Assembly (NCBI GenBank): GCA_949287655.1
Contig: CASEHD010000010.1
Location: forward strand, 1 to 64,000
DNA: 64,000 nucleotides
DNA from: an uncultured Christensenella sp.
GTDB taxonomy: Bacteria; Bacillota; Clostridia; Christensenellales; UBA3700
Direction: 5' to 3'
The position numbers and the translations under genes are program-made. Positions 8,525-16,321 of the stretch are shown piece by piece. The notes under the pieces are model-generated. The model saw only the letters and a program-made list of their open reading frames with translations, was not told the DNA's origin and searched no databases. Position 1 is the first letter of the stretch; every line of letters starts with the position of its first letter.

Positions 8525-9901
8525 TTATTTGCCGAACAGAGCAAGCAAAACGCCTGCCGCGACCGCACTGCCGATAACGCCTGCGACGTTGGGTCCCATA
8601 GCGTGCATGAGCAGATAGTTTCTCGGATTTTCTTCCTGACCTACGTTGTGCGAGATTCTCGCCGCCATCGGCACTGCGGAAACGCCTGCCGAACCGATGA
8701 GCGGGTTGACTTTGCCCTTTGAGACCCAGTACATGACTTTGCCGAGGAGCAAGCCGCCCGCGGTACCGCCCGCGAACGCGAACACGCCGATAATGATTAT
8801 CTTGAGCGTCTGCACGGTCATAAATACTTCCGCAGTCGCCTTCGTACCGACAAGAACGCCCAGGAGTATCGTGATTATGTTGATAAGTTCGTTCTTTGAC
8901 GTGTTGGTAAGTCTGGGAACGACCTCTGATTCCTTGAACAGGTTACCCAGCATCAGCATACCGAGAAGCGGAACCGCGCTCGGCAGGATAACGCCGACAA
9001 CAAGAGTAACGACCAGCGGGAATACGACCTTTTCCGTCTTTGAAACGGGTCTGAGCTGTTCCATGACGACCGCTCTTTCCTTCTTGGTCGTCATAAGTTT
9101 CATTATAGGCGGCTGTATGACTTTGATAAGCGCCATATATGAGTACGCCGCGACCGCGATGGACGGAAGCAAGTGAGCCGCGAGCTTTGTCGTAACGTAG
9201 ATAGCAGTAGGACCGTCCGCGCCGCCGATGATAGCTATTGCGGAAGCTTCCTCTCCCGTAAATCCGATGTTGACCGCGATTATGAAGGTAAGGAAGATAC
9301 CCAGCTGCGCCGCCGCGCCGAGGATAAGGCTCTTCGGGTTGGCGATAAGCGGACCGAAGTCGGTCATCGCGCCGATACCCAGGAAGATGATAGGCGGATA
9401 AATGACCCACTCTACGCCCTTGTACAGGTAGTAGAACATGCCATGATCCGCAACGACTTCTTGCGTGCTCGTCACGGTGATGTCGGGGAATATCTGCTGA
9501 ACTTTCGCAGTTACGGCTGCGACTTTGTCAAGCATGCTCATACCGGAGACGTCTACCTGCAGAAGCTGAGCAAGCTGAGCGACAGTGCCGCTTATATCCT
9601 GCCCCTGAAACTGCAGTACCGTTGAAAGATCGCTCGCGTCGTAGAAAGTATACCCCAAAGTGCCGTACAACACGTTGTACGTGCCCGGTATGTTGATTAT
9701 GAACATACCGAAACCTATCGCGAGCAGCAGATTGGGCTCAAACTCCTTGTACACGGCGAGGTAGATAAGAACGCACGCTATCAAAAGCATGATAACGTTC
9801 TTCCACAGTTCCGTGGTCGTAGTCATAAAGCCCGTGCTCATCCACAGGTTTTTAAGGGAATCTACAAGGTCGAGCGACAAAATTGTAGATGAAAACGCCA
9901 T
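8525..9901 (-). CDS. oadB: Sodium-translocating decarboxylase beta subunit
   Basis: A 458-residue integral membrane protein with many hydrophobic segments. This family (OadB, MmdB, GcdB) decarboxylates carboxybiotin and pumps sodium outward. The highly conserved region GGADGPTAIYVTTKLA, which carries the essential Asp of the sodium path, is present. An extra stretch of about 85 residues near 95-180, between early transmembrane segments, contains VADHGMFYYLYKGVEW-like sequence and may be an extracytoplasmic loop. The C-terminal half has NPLIGSAGVSAVPMAAR, also typical. It sits between the biotin carrier and oadA. Confidence 0.94.
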   Translation of the reverse strand: MAFSSTILSLDLVDSLKNLWMSTGFMTTTTELWKNVIMLLIACVLIYLAVYKEFEPNLLLAIGFGMFIINIPGTYNVLYGTLGYTFYDASDLSTVLQFQGQDISGTVAQLAQLLQVDVSGMSMLDKVAAVTAKVQQIFPDITVTSTQEVVADHGMFYYLYKGVEWVIYPPIIFLGIGAMTDFGPLIANPKSLILGAAAQLGIFLTFIIAVNIGFTGEEASAIAIIGGADGPTAIYVTTKLAAHLLPSIAVAAYSYMALIKVIQPPIMKLMTTKKERAVVMEQLRPVSKTEKVVFPLVVTLVVGVILPSAVPLLGMLMLGNLFKESEVVPRLTNTSKNELINIITILLGVLVGTKATAEVFMTVQTLKIIIIGVFAFAGGTAGGLLLGKVMYWVSKGKVNPLIGSAGVSAVPMAARISHNVGQEENPRNYLLMHAMGPNVAGVIGSAVAAGVLLALFGK

Positions 9902-9916
9902 TGTTTTGCCTCCGTA

Positions 9917-10294
9917 TTACGCTATCGTGCAGAGCACCGCGCCGGTGTCGATGTTTGCGCCTTCGCTGACAGAATAAGTGATAACGCCGTCCTTGGTAGC
10001 AACGATGGGGGTGTCCATCTTCATCGCTTCGAGGATAACTATCGTTTCGTTCTGCTTAACGGTCGCGCCGTTAGCAAAACAGAGTTTCTTGACAAGACCG
10101 GGCATCTGGCTCTTTACGGGCTCGCCCTTTCCTGCCGCCGCGGGAGCTGCCGCGGGTGCCGGAACCGCTGCGGGAGCGGGAGCCGCCTTGACTACGGGAG
10201 CCGGGGCAACGGGAACTGCCGCGACGACCTCGCCTACTTCTTCGATTTCTACGGCATAAGCCTTGCCGTTTACGGTTACATTGAATTTACGCAT
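9917..10294 (-). CDS. Biotin carboxyl carrier protein of the decarboxylase complex
   Basis: A 125-residue carrier. Residues 1-28 form a short N-terminal piece (MRKFNVTVNGKAYAVEIEEV) typical of decarboxylase gamma/delta carriers. Residues 29-57 are an Ala/Pro-rich flexible linker, and 60-125 are the biotinyl domain with EAMKM at 89-93, so Lys92 should be biotinylated. The swinging arm would shuttle CO2 between the soluble carboxyltransferases (10765-12171 and 7109-8500) and membrane OadB. Codons here are strongly GC-rich because of the Ala/Pro linker. Confidence 0.95.
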   Translation of the reverse strand: MRKFNVTVNGKAYAVEIEEVGEVVAAVPVAPAPVVKAAPAPAAVPAPAAAPAAAGKGEPVKSQMPGLVKKLCFANGATVKQNETIVILEAMKMDTPIVATKDGVITYSVSEGANIDTGAVLCTIA

Positions 10295-10313
10295 ATATAT
10301 TATCCTCTCTCAA

Positions 10314-10754
10314 TTATTTAATTTCTTTTATGGAGCGGACCCTGAACGGGAGATCGCTCATCTCGACAGCCGTCGCGCCGTAATACGCCGCTATCGCCGC
10401 CGTTATTGCCGCAACTACTTCGTCTTCGTCATCGCTCGCGCTGACGGGAGCCGGGATCTCTTTGACCTCTTCGACAACCGGAACTTCCGCCGCTTTCTTA
10501 GCCGCAATCTTCGCCGGCAGCAACTGTAGGTACGCCACCAGTTTTATTATCGCGATAAGCGCTATCAGCACGATGAATACCAGTCCGAGACCCAGTACGA
10601 AAACAAGCAGACCCGTAAGTGTTCTCTCGCCGACGTTCATGTCCTTTATGCCCAGCGCGTCCGGACTGCCTTCCGGATCGCACGCGATGAGTATTCCCGA
10701 CACCACTGCCAGCAGTACGAGTATTACGGATAACAAAGCCAATCTTTTCTTCAT
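10314..10754 (-). CDS. oadG: OadG-family sodium pump small membrane subunit
   Basis: A 146-residue protein. It has a hydrophobic N-terminal segment (about 4-24) ending in a Cys that resembles a lipobox or signal, a second long membrane helix (about 47-72), then an Ala/Glu/Val-rich cytoplasmic part and a conserved C-terminal helix with AAITAAIAAYYG. OadG-type subunits assemble and stabilise the decarboxylase complex and bind zinc in some systems. The assignment rests on the transmembrane-plus-linker layout and operon position. Confidence 0.82.
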   Translation of the reverse strand: MKKRLALLSVILVLLAVVSGILIACDPEGSPDALGIKDMNVGERTLTGLLVFVLGLGLVFIVLIALIAIIKLVAYLQLLPAKIAAKKAAEVPVVEEVKEIPAPVSASDDEDEVVAAITAAIAAYYGATAVEMSDLPFRVRSIKEIK

Positions 10755-10764
10755 ACTACTCTCC

Positions 10765-12171
10765 TCAGATACCGAGCAGCATCATCAGCGCGGAGGCGAT
10801 GTAAGGACGCAGGTTCTTCGCTTCGACGACGTTGTCGATATAGCCTTCCTGCGCGCCCAGCATCGGGTTCGCCTGAATCTTCGCGTATTCGTCCGCGAGT
10901 TTCGCTCTGGTCTTTTCTACGTCTTTCGCTTTGGAAAGCTGATCGTTCATCAGCGCGTTGACCGCAGTCTCGCCGCTTATCGGAGAGATCTCGGCGTTCT
11001 GCGTAGCGAGCGTATAGTCAAAGCCTATGCCCTTGCTCATCAGCGCCGTATAGCCGAAACCTATCGCCTTACCGACCGCGACGCCGATCTTGTCTATCGA
11101 GCTGTTCGCAACGGTTGCGATAAGATCGCCTGTCGCTTTTGCCGCGCCCGCGAGTTCTTCTGAAAGATCAGGATTTACGCCGAGAGTGTCGACGAGGGTC
11201 ACCAGCGGAATATCGAAGCCGTCGAGTTTCTCAATAAAAGAAGTCAGCTTCTTAACGCCGTTTATCGTCATATAGCCTTCCGCGATCTTGCTGTCGGTAG
11301 CCGCTATACCCACGCTTATGCCGTTGACCTTTGTAAGTGCGCAGACGACTTCGGGAGCGTACTCACCGCAGTACTCGACGTATCCGCCGTTGTCCGCGAT
11401 CGCCTTTACTTTAGCCGCCGCAGAGCACTCCTTGTTCAGCGCGCTCGCAACGCGGTTGGGGTCGTCGGCCGCTTCGTCTTCGTCCGCTGCGAGAAGAATC
11501 GAAGTCAGCTGAGTAAGCTGCTTCTTGAGATCCGCTTCGTTCTTGTATACGAACTGGGCGAGATCGCTGCCTTTCTTGTGGGCTTTGAAACCGATCATAT
11601 CCGCATACTTCGGGTAGTCCTTCTGCGTGGAAGCGAGATACATCGGCGAGTTGACCGACATTATCGCGCCCTCTGACATGAACACGAAATCCGCCATAGC
11701 GGCGAAAGACGCCATCATACCGACCGCATTACCCTTCACAATACAAAAATGAGGTACCTGACCGCTTACGATAGCCGCTTCTGAAAGCACCTTCGCAAAG
11801 CCTTCAAGTACGCTCACGCCTTCGCCCACTCTCGCGCCCGCGCAATCGATGACGGATATCAAAGGAGTACCGGTTTTTACCGCCCTCTGCATGCATCTGA
11901 CAATCTTGTCAGCGTGCGCCTTGCCGAGGCTTCCTTTGAGGACTTCCGCATTTTGAGCGAATACGTGGAAGGGGCTGCCGTTTACGGTAGCATAACCGGT
12001 GACAACGCCTTCGCCGAGAGCGCTCGCCGCGTCGTCAAAGCCTTTTCCCGTAACGAAAACGTCGGTCTCGACGAAACTGCCTTTATCGACGATGCCGTCA
12101 AGGAAATCTTTGACTTTCGAGCAAGCTTTTTCGATCGCTTTGGCGCTGACCGTGAGATTGCTGTTCTCCAT
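10765..12171 (-). CDS. mmdA: Biotin-dependent 12S-type carboxyltransferase (MmdA-like)
   Basis: A 468-residue protein with the tandem crotonase-type domains of acyl-CoA carboxyltransferases (MmdA, PccB, AccD/A, transcarboxylase 12S). Seen in sequence: GEGVVTGYATVNGSPFHVFAQ and SVIDCAGARVGEGVSVLEGF in the N-half, and TLVDTLGVNPDLSEELAG and VAVGKAIGFGYTALMSKGIG in the C-half. At 468 residues it is shorter than the usual ~510. The substrate may be methylmalonyl-, glutaconyl- or malonyl-CoA; the sequence does not decide. It is the first gene of an operon with OadG, a biotin carrier, OadB and OadA. A strong GGAGGG ribosome site precedes the ATG. Confidence 0.85.
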   Translation of the reverse strand: MENSNLTVSAKAIEKACSKVKDFLDGIVDKGSFVETDVFVTGKGFDDAASALGEGVVTGYATVNGSPFHVFAQNAEVLKGSLGKAHADKIVRCMQRAVKTGTPLISVIDCAGARVGEGVSVLEGFAKVLSEAAIVSGQVPHFCIVKGNAVGMMASFAAMADFVFMSEGAIMSVNSPMYLASTQKDYPKYADMIGFKAHKKGSDLAQFVYKNEADLKKQLTQLTSILLAADEDEAADDPNRVASALNKECSAAAKVKAIADNGGYVEYCGEYAPEVVCALTKVNGISVGIAATDSKIAEGYMTINGVKKLTSFIEKLDGFDIPLVTLVDTLGVNPDLSEELAGAAKATGDLIATVANSSIDKIGVAVGKAIGFGYTALMSKGIGFDYTLATQNAEISPISGETAVNALMNDQLSKAKDVEKTRAKLADEYAKIQANPMLGAQEGYIDNVVEAKNLRPYIASALMMLLGI

Positions 12172-12232
12172 ATTAAACCCTCCAGAATATATAAAGTTTT
12201 AATTATCGTAAGAATAATTTACACCATTACAC

Positions 12233-12261
12233 ATTATAAATATTTATGACCCAAAAATCAA
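12233..12261 (-). promoter_or_regulatory. Promoter of the carboxyltransferase/sodium-pump operon
   Basis: On the minus strand TTGATT (12256-12261), a 17 base spacer and TATAAT (12233-12238). It gives a leader of about 55 bases before the 10765-12171 gene. Confidence 0.8.
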
Positions 12262-12621
12262 CTGATTTTCAGCTAAAATAAACCCCGGTCTGCCAATTTT
12301 TTAACATTACTGTTTTGTAATTATTTTTATGATTTTTTCGAGACATTTACCGATAAAATATATAACAAATGAATATTTTTAAAGCAAAAAACCGTAGGGT
12401 TGTGTGTTTTCCGTCATTTAAGCGACGCTTCGGCCGCCTTATCGCAGTCCGTCCGGGATGCGGGACGCGATACGTATTTGTCGCCGGCGCCTCTTCTCTT
12501 CTCCGTAAAACTTCGCCGCCTCTCGCGGCGCCGGTACGACGCGACGAATTTTGTTTACAATATAATATTGATATAATAATGTGGAAAAAATCCCGAAGCA
12601 AAACCCCTCGCCCCGTACCGA
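12262..12621. other. Gene-free spacer with a GC-rich structured element
   Basis: AT-rich flanks enclose a GC-rich block (about 12420-12545). Read on the minus strand it holds a perfect 8 bp pair, CCGGCGCC and GGCGCCGG, around an inner hairpin (CGCCGC, GGCGGCG), then a second hairpin (CGTCC, GGACG). A possible minus promoter (TTTCCA, 17 bases, TATATT) lies just upstream and a GGTTTTTTG run just downstream near 12389. It could be a small structured RNA. No known RNA family was recognised and the reading frames through it look random. Confidence 0.3.
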
Positions 12622-12653
12622 ACAAAAATATATCCCGCGACGTCGCGGGATAT
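12622..12653 (-). terminator. Terminator after rluB
   Basis: A perfect 24 base palindrome (12630-12653, half-site ATATCCCGCGAC) followed on the minus strand by a T run (12624-12628). Confidence 0.85.
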
Positions 12654-12671
12654 CTGCAATACCGTTTGTTT

Positions 12672-13385
12672 TCAGAGCGTTTTCAGATAAGCAATCTCTT
12701 CGTCTGTCAGATATCTGTAAGCGCCTCTCGCAAGTCCCCCCAGCCTGAGCTCGCCGACCGCGATGCGCTTTAAGAACACCACTTGTCTTTCGACCGCTTC
12801 GAACATTTTGCGTATCTGCCTGTTTCTGCCCTCGGTGATCGTGACGCGCAGGCGCGAGATCCCGTCCTTATATTCTATAAGCTTCACTCGGCTTCTGTTC
12901 GTTTTTTCTCCGTCGACGATGACTCCCTTTCTGAGCTGCGCGAGTTTATGTTCGGGCATTTCACCCTCGACCTTTACAAGATATGTCTTTTCGACCTCGT
13001 GGCTGGGGTGTGTGAGACTGTAAGTAAGATCTCCGTCGTTGGTAAGTATCAGCAGTCCTTCGGTGTCGTAATCGAGCCTGCCGACAGGCACGAGATGAGG
13101 GATATTCACGTCGGTAAGGTAGTCGTAAACCGTCTTTCTGCCCTTGTCGTCGCTTACGGTGGTGATGCACCCCTTCGGTTTGTAAAGCATGATATAGCTG
13201 TAATCGGCGACCGGTTTGACCTTTATTCCATCGACCGTGACCGTGTCGTTCGCGGGATTTACGCTGACGCCGAGTTCTGTGACGACCTTGCCGTTTACCT
13301 TTACCTTGCCTTCTTCAATCAGCTTATCCGCACCGCGGCGCGAAGCCACTCCGCACGACGCCAAAAATTTGTTCAATCTCTCCAT
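12672..13385 (-). CDS. rluB: Pseudouridine synthase RluB/RsuA family
   Basis: A 237-residue enzyme that isomerises uridine to pseudouridine in rRNA. An N-terminal S4 RNA-binding domain (1-60, MERLNKFLASCGVASRRGAD) precedes the RsuA/RluB catalytic domain with GRLDYDTEGLLILTNDG, where Asp105 is the nucleophile. Length is normal. Its first 62 bases overlap the end of the D,D-carboxypeptidase gene in another frame, which is unusual. In many Clostridia spmA and spmB lie at this join; here they are missing. Confidence 0.95.
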   Translation of the reverse strand: MERLNKFLASCGVASRRGADKLIEEGKVKVNGKVVTELGVSVNPANDTVTVDGIKVKPVADYSYIMLYKPKGCITTVSDDKGRKTVYDYLTDVNIPHLVPVGRLDYDTEGLLILTNDGDLTYSLTHPSHEVEKTYLVKVEGEMPEHKLAQLRKGVIVDGEKTNRSRVKLIEYKDGISRLRVTITEGRNRQIRKMFEAVERQVVFLKRIAVGELRLGGLARGAYRYLTDEEIAYLKTL

Positions 13386-14565
13386 CTGCCGTATTCACCT
13401 GCCAGTCTCCGACAAGATTCATCAGAGAAAGCAGCGCTCCTTTGTGCTTTATCTCATTTATAGTAATGATTTTGCGGCTAAAAATCAAGCGATTGCGGTC
13501 ATATACCTTCAAAGTTCCAACTGCGTCGCCGGCGGCAAGTGCGGCGGGATACTCGTCAAGAGGTTCGAAAACGTATGAAAAATTCTCCGATTCGCCCTTT
13601 TTCAGAGGATAATAAATATCGCGCTCGAGTCTCAGCGAGATATTCTCGCCACCTATCGAAAATACGTCCAGATCTTTTGAAGAATCGCCGATCTTATAGT
13701 AGTCGTACTCGTCGAACGCGCCGCGAAGCAACGCTTTTGTTCTCTCCCACATATCGGGACAATTCAGAACAACGCTTATAAGCTGCATTCCGTTTCTTTC
13801 GGCGGCGCCTACGAAACATCTGCCCGAATCCGTCGTATATCCCGTCTTTACGCCGTTGGCGCCTTCAAACGAAGAAAGCAGTTTGTTTTTGTTGTATATC
13901 GTCCGCGCCTTGAGATATTCGCTGCCTTCCACATCGTGAGACTTTGACGAGACTATCTTCGCAAACGTCGGATTTTTTAAAGAATAAGCGGTTATTCTCG
14001 CCAGATCGTGAGAGGAAGTATAATGATCCTTTGAATGTAATCCGTGAGGATTATCAAACCATGTATTTTTAAGTCCCAGCCTGTCCGCGAAGTCGTTCAT
14101 CATCTCCACGAAACCTTCGACGCTGCCTCCGACCTTTATCGCTATCGCAGTTGCGGCGTCGTTACCCGACTGCATCATAAGACCGTATATAAGATCGGAG
14201 AGTTTCCACCTTTCGCCCTCTCTGAGATACAATGACGATCCTTCAATACCGGTCATATCTTTCGTTATTTCAACAACATCGTCGACGTTGGAATTTTCAA
14301 GCGCGACAATTGCGGTCACCACCTTTGTGGTACTCGCCATTTCCAGCCGCATATCTTTATTGTATGAAGAAAGCACCCTGCCGCTTTCCGCCTCTATAAC
14401 GATATGTGATGAGCCGTTCTGAACTGCATAAGTTTTGGGTAATTTCAGAAAAATAATGGCTAATAGAATAATTATTGTTACAATAATTGTGCTAATTAAG
14501 AATAATTTTAATGTTATTTTTTGCCTTTGAACATATTGCTCACGGCAGAGATCAAGCTGTCCCAT
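13324..14565 (-). CDS. dacB: D-alanyl-D-alanine carboxypeptidase (S11), sporulation-cluster type
   Basis: A 413-residue penicillin-binding protein that trims the terminal D-Ala of peptidoglycan stem peptides. One membrane helix (about 17-40) is followed by the S11 domain with SxxK (STTK), SxN (SGN in MMQSGNDAATA) and KTG (GVKTGYTTDSG). The ATG at 14565 lies inside gerW but has a good ribosome site (AAGGAGAG). The last ~20 residues are read from the 5' end of rluB in another frame and look unrelated to the family, so the native C-terminal end seems to have been replaced. The sporulation enzyme DacB is the expected orthologue from context. Confidence 0.9.
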   Translation of the reverse strand: MGQLDLCREQYVQRQKITLKLFLISTIIVTIIILLAIIFLKLPKTYAVQNGSSHIVIEAESGRVLSSYNKDMRLEMASTTKVVTAIVALENSNVDDVVEITKDMTGIEGSSLYLREGERWKLSDLIYGLMMQSGNDAATAIAIKVGGSVEGFVEMMNDFADRLGLKNTWFDNPHGLHSKDHYTSSHDLARITAYSLKNPTFAKIVSSKSHDVEGSEYLKARTIYNKNKLLSSFEGANGVKTGYTTDSGRCFVGAAERNGMQLISVVLNCPDMWERTKALLRGAFDEYDYYKIGDSSKDLDVFSIGGENISLRLERDIYYPLKKGESENFSYVFEPLDEYPAALAAGDAVGTLKVYDRNRLIFSRKIITINEIKHKGALLSLMNLVGDWQVNTADGEIEQIFGVVRSGFAPRCG

Positions 14566-14876
14566 TTGCCTGCACTCTCCTTTTTATCAATTTTTATGAT
14601 GCTGAAACCGCCGTCCGAATACGAAAGAAAACCTATCGGCGTGATGTTTATTCCGCCGCCTCCGCCGCCCGCAAACGGGAACGGAAACGGCGCTTTTTCA
14701 ACGCCGGATTTATACTGCCCCCCGCCGGTGACGAACCCGACCGTAACTTTTGAAACCGGCAGGATCACGCTGCCGTCGGTCATCGATATCGGTCGTCCGA
14801 TCACGTTTTCGCTGTCCATCATACTCTTGATATTATTCATAGTGACGCTTATCAGTTCGTTCATCTCTCCGTCCAT
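14514..14876 (-). CDS. gerW: GerW/YtfJ-family sporulation protein
   Basis: A 120-residue protein of the GerW (YtfJ) family, linked to germination/sporulation in Bacillus. Typical features are the N-terminal DSENVIGRPISMTDGSVILPVSKV, the Gly-rich run GGGGGGINITPIGFL, and a basic C-terminus. The ATG at 14876 has AGAGGT six bases upstream; a GTG one codon earlier is also possible. It lies between the DUF2953 gene (ytfI position) and the carboxypeptidase, its usual place. Confidence 0.93.
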   Translation of the reverse strand: MDGEMNELISVTMNNIKSMMDSENVIGRPISMTDGSVILPVSKVTVGFVTGGGQYKSGVEKAPFPFPFAGGGGGGINITPIGFLSYSDGGFSIIKIDKKESAGKWDSLISAVSNMFKGKK

Positions 14877-14996
14877 CACGTTACCTCTTGCTTTATTTTT
14901 TTGTGTGTAAAATCAAACTATATTTAATATTTTTTTCGTTTTATTTACGCCGTATATTCTGATTCTAAAAGCTGCGCAGATTAACTTGAACCGCGT

Positions 14997-15650
14997 TTAC
15001 GCTTCCGCCCTGCTCTTTCTTTTGTCCGCGCTAAGTTTTATTTTTAACGCTGTAAGTTTAACCAGTATCCCCGCAAGCCCCGCGCCGGTGTCCATATCGA
15101 CAGTCAGCACGGTATTTTCATATCTGAAATTGGGGTACACGGCGATATCAGCGTTTTTTATCTTTATCTTATTCTCCGTCGCGACTCCGATAATTCCCAT
15201 CAACGCCGCGATCGACGAAACCGTCATCGCCGTCTGCATGCCGTCGCCCGTTCCTACTGTAAGATACGCCCTCAAAGTCTTAAGCCTTATTCCCGACATC
15301 GCCCCGAACATATTTATAAAGACTTTGATCTTGTCCGTGATCTTTTTCTTGAAGCCGTCTTTTTCTTCGTCTTCGAGTTTTTTCTCCAGTTTTTCCTTAC
15401 TTTTGCTCTTGTTTTCAGAAAAACTCAACCTTTTCAGCTCTCGCGAATTAAGCTGTCCGTACATATATCCGTTACATTCAAACGCTTTGTATTTGAACGC
15501 GTGAACATTGCCGAATACAAACGCGTCGACAATTAAAGTTGCGGTTTCAAGGTCGAAATACGCTTTTACCCTTATCCCTTTGATAAAGAATACAACGACG
15601 CATGCGACCGTCGCCGCCGCCAAAGCCGAAAATACGATTGCCGTTACCAT
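14997..15650 (-). CDS. DUF2953-family protein (YtfI-like)
   Basis: A 217-residue protein with one N-terminal membrane helix (about 3-25), then a lysine-rich variable stretch (about 80-105, KNKSKSKEKLEKKLEDEEK) and a C-terminal region with RLKTLRAYLTVGTGDGMQTA typical of DUF2953. Function is unknown. Pairing with gerW matches the ytfI-ytfJ order of Bacillus and the order of Clostridial sporulation clusters. No clear Shine-Dalgarno precedes the ATG. Confidence 0.82.
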   Translation of the reverse strand: MVTAIVFSALAAATVACVVVFFIKGIRVKAYFDLETATLIVDAFVFGNVHAFKYKAFECNGYMYGQLNSRELKRLSFSENKSKSKEKLEKKLEDEEKDGFKKKITDKIKVFINMFGAMSGIRLKTLRAYLTVGTGDGMQTAMTVSSIAALMGIIGVATENKIKIKNADIAVYPNFRYENTVLTVDMDTGAGLAGILVKLTALKIKLSADKRKSRAEA

Positions 15651-15714
15651 ATTTCTATCTTGCGCAAAGCGTCATTTATTATGTAATCCGCGCTTTGCAA
15701 CGTCTTTAGGTTTT

Positions 15715-15744
15715 AAATAAAAAAACGCGCCGCAAGCGCGTTTT
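15715..15744 (-). terminator. Terminator after the redox module
   Basis: Stem AAAACGCG with CGCGTTTT around a 7 base loop, with a long T run on the minus strand. On the plus strand it also has Ts, so it may act both ways. Confidence 0.8.
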
Positions 15745-15793
15745 GGTTTTTAATATTTGTTATCGGTCTACGGTAAATTATGCACGGATTTGG

Positions 15794-16321
15794 TTACGCG
15801 GCTTCGAAAACAAGCGTTATCCCTCCTTTCATAACGTTTTCTATTCCTTCCGCATTGGTTATTCTGCCCAGCCTCGTGTAAGAATACGAGCTTGCAAACG
15901 ACTCGTAAAATAGCACAATACAATTATCGCCCCAAAGCATTATATCTCCCGCAATGATATTTCTCGGCTTTTCCTCATCTTTCGGCAGCGAAAAATCCAA
16001 ATAACAGTACTTTTCGTGAGGCATATCGTTCATCTCGAGTTTAAGCGGCAATTTCGAATATAATTCCTCTGCCGCTTTATTATCGTAAAGCTTTGCGGTA
16101 AATTGCGCGTCCGTGCCGATTACGCTTATTTTTACAGTCATGATTCCGTTGATTCCGTTTTCTACTTTATCCTCGTCTCCGACTGGCGTTTCCTCTTCAA
16201 AGTAGCCTTCGATACCGTGATTTTCGCGGTAACCGTCGTAACACGCGGTCATAAATACGCAAAAACCTAACAAAAGCGCTACGACGGCAATAAATGTCGC
16301 CGCCGTTTTTATTTTACTCAT
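15794..16321 (-). CDS. Lipoprotein with cyclophilin-like fold
   Basis: A 175-residue predicted lipoprotein. A hydrophobic signal (about 7-24) ends at VFMTAC, a plausible though imperfect lipobox with Cys27. An acidic linker follows, then a cyclophilin-like domain (about 60-175): FTAKLYDNKAAEELYSKLPL, GDIMLWGDNCIVLFYESF and YTRLGRI are typical of the Cyclophil_like2 family. No catalytic function is established for this family. It overlaps the end of the alcohol dehydrogenase gene by 8 bases, so it belongs to the LysR-linked redox operon. Confidence 0.78.
   Translation of the reverse strand: MSKIKTAATFIAVVALLLGFCVFMTACYDGYRENHGIEGYFEEETPVGDEDKVENGINGIMTVKISVIGTDAQFTAKLYDNKAAEELYSKLPLKLEMNDMPHEKYCYLDFSLPKDEEKPRNIIAGDIMLWGDNCIVLFYESFASSYSYTRLGRITNAEGIENVMKGGITLVFEAA

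Noticed and set aside
12233..12560. Riboswitch in the leader of the sodium-pump operon
   Set aside because: A strong promoter at 12233-12261 leaves only ~55 bases of leader; the structured block is upstream of it.
12347..12773. Small genes on both strands in the rluB-carboxyltransferase spacer
   Set aside because: Frames are Arg-rich and lack ribosome sites, and they cross a terminator hairpin.
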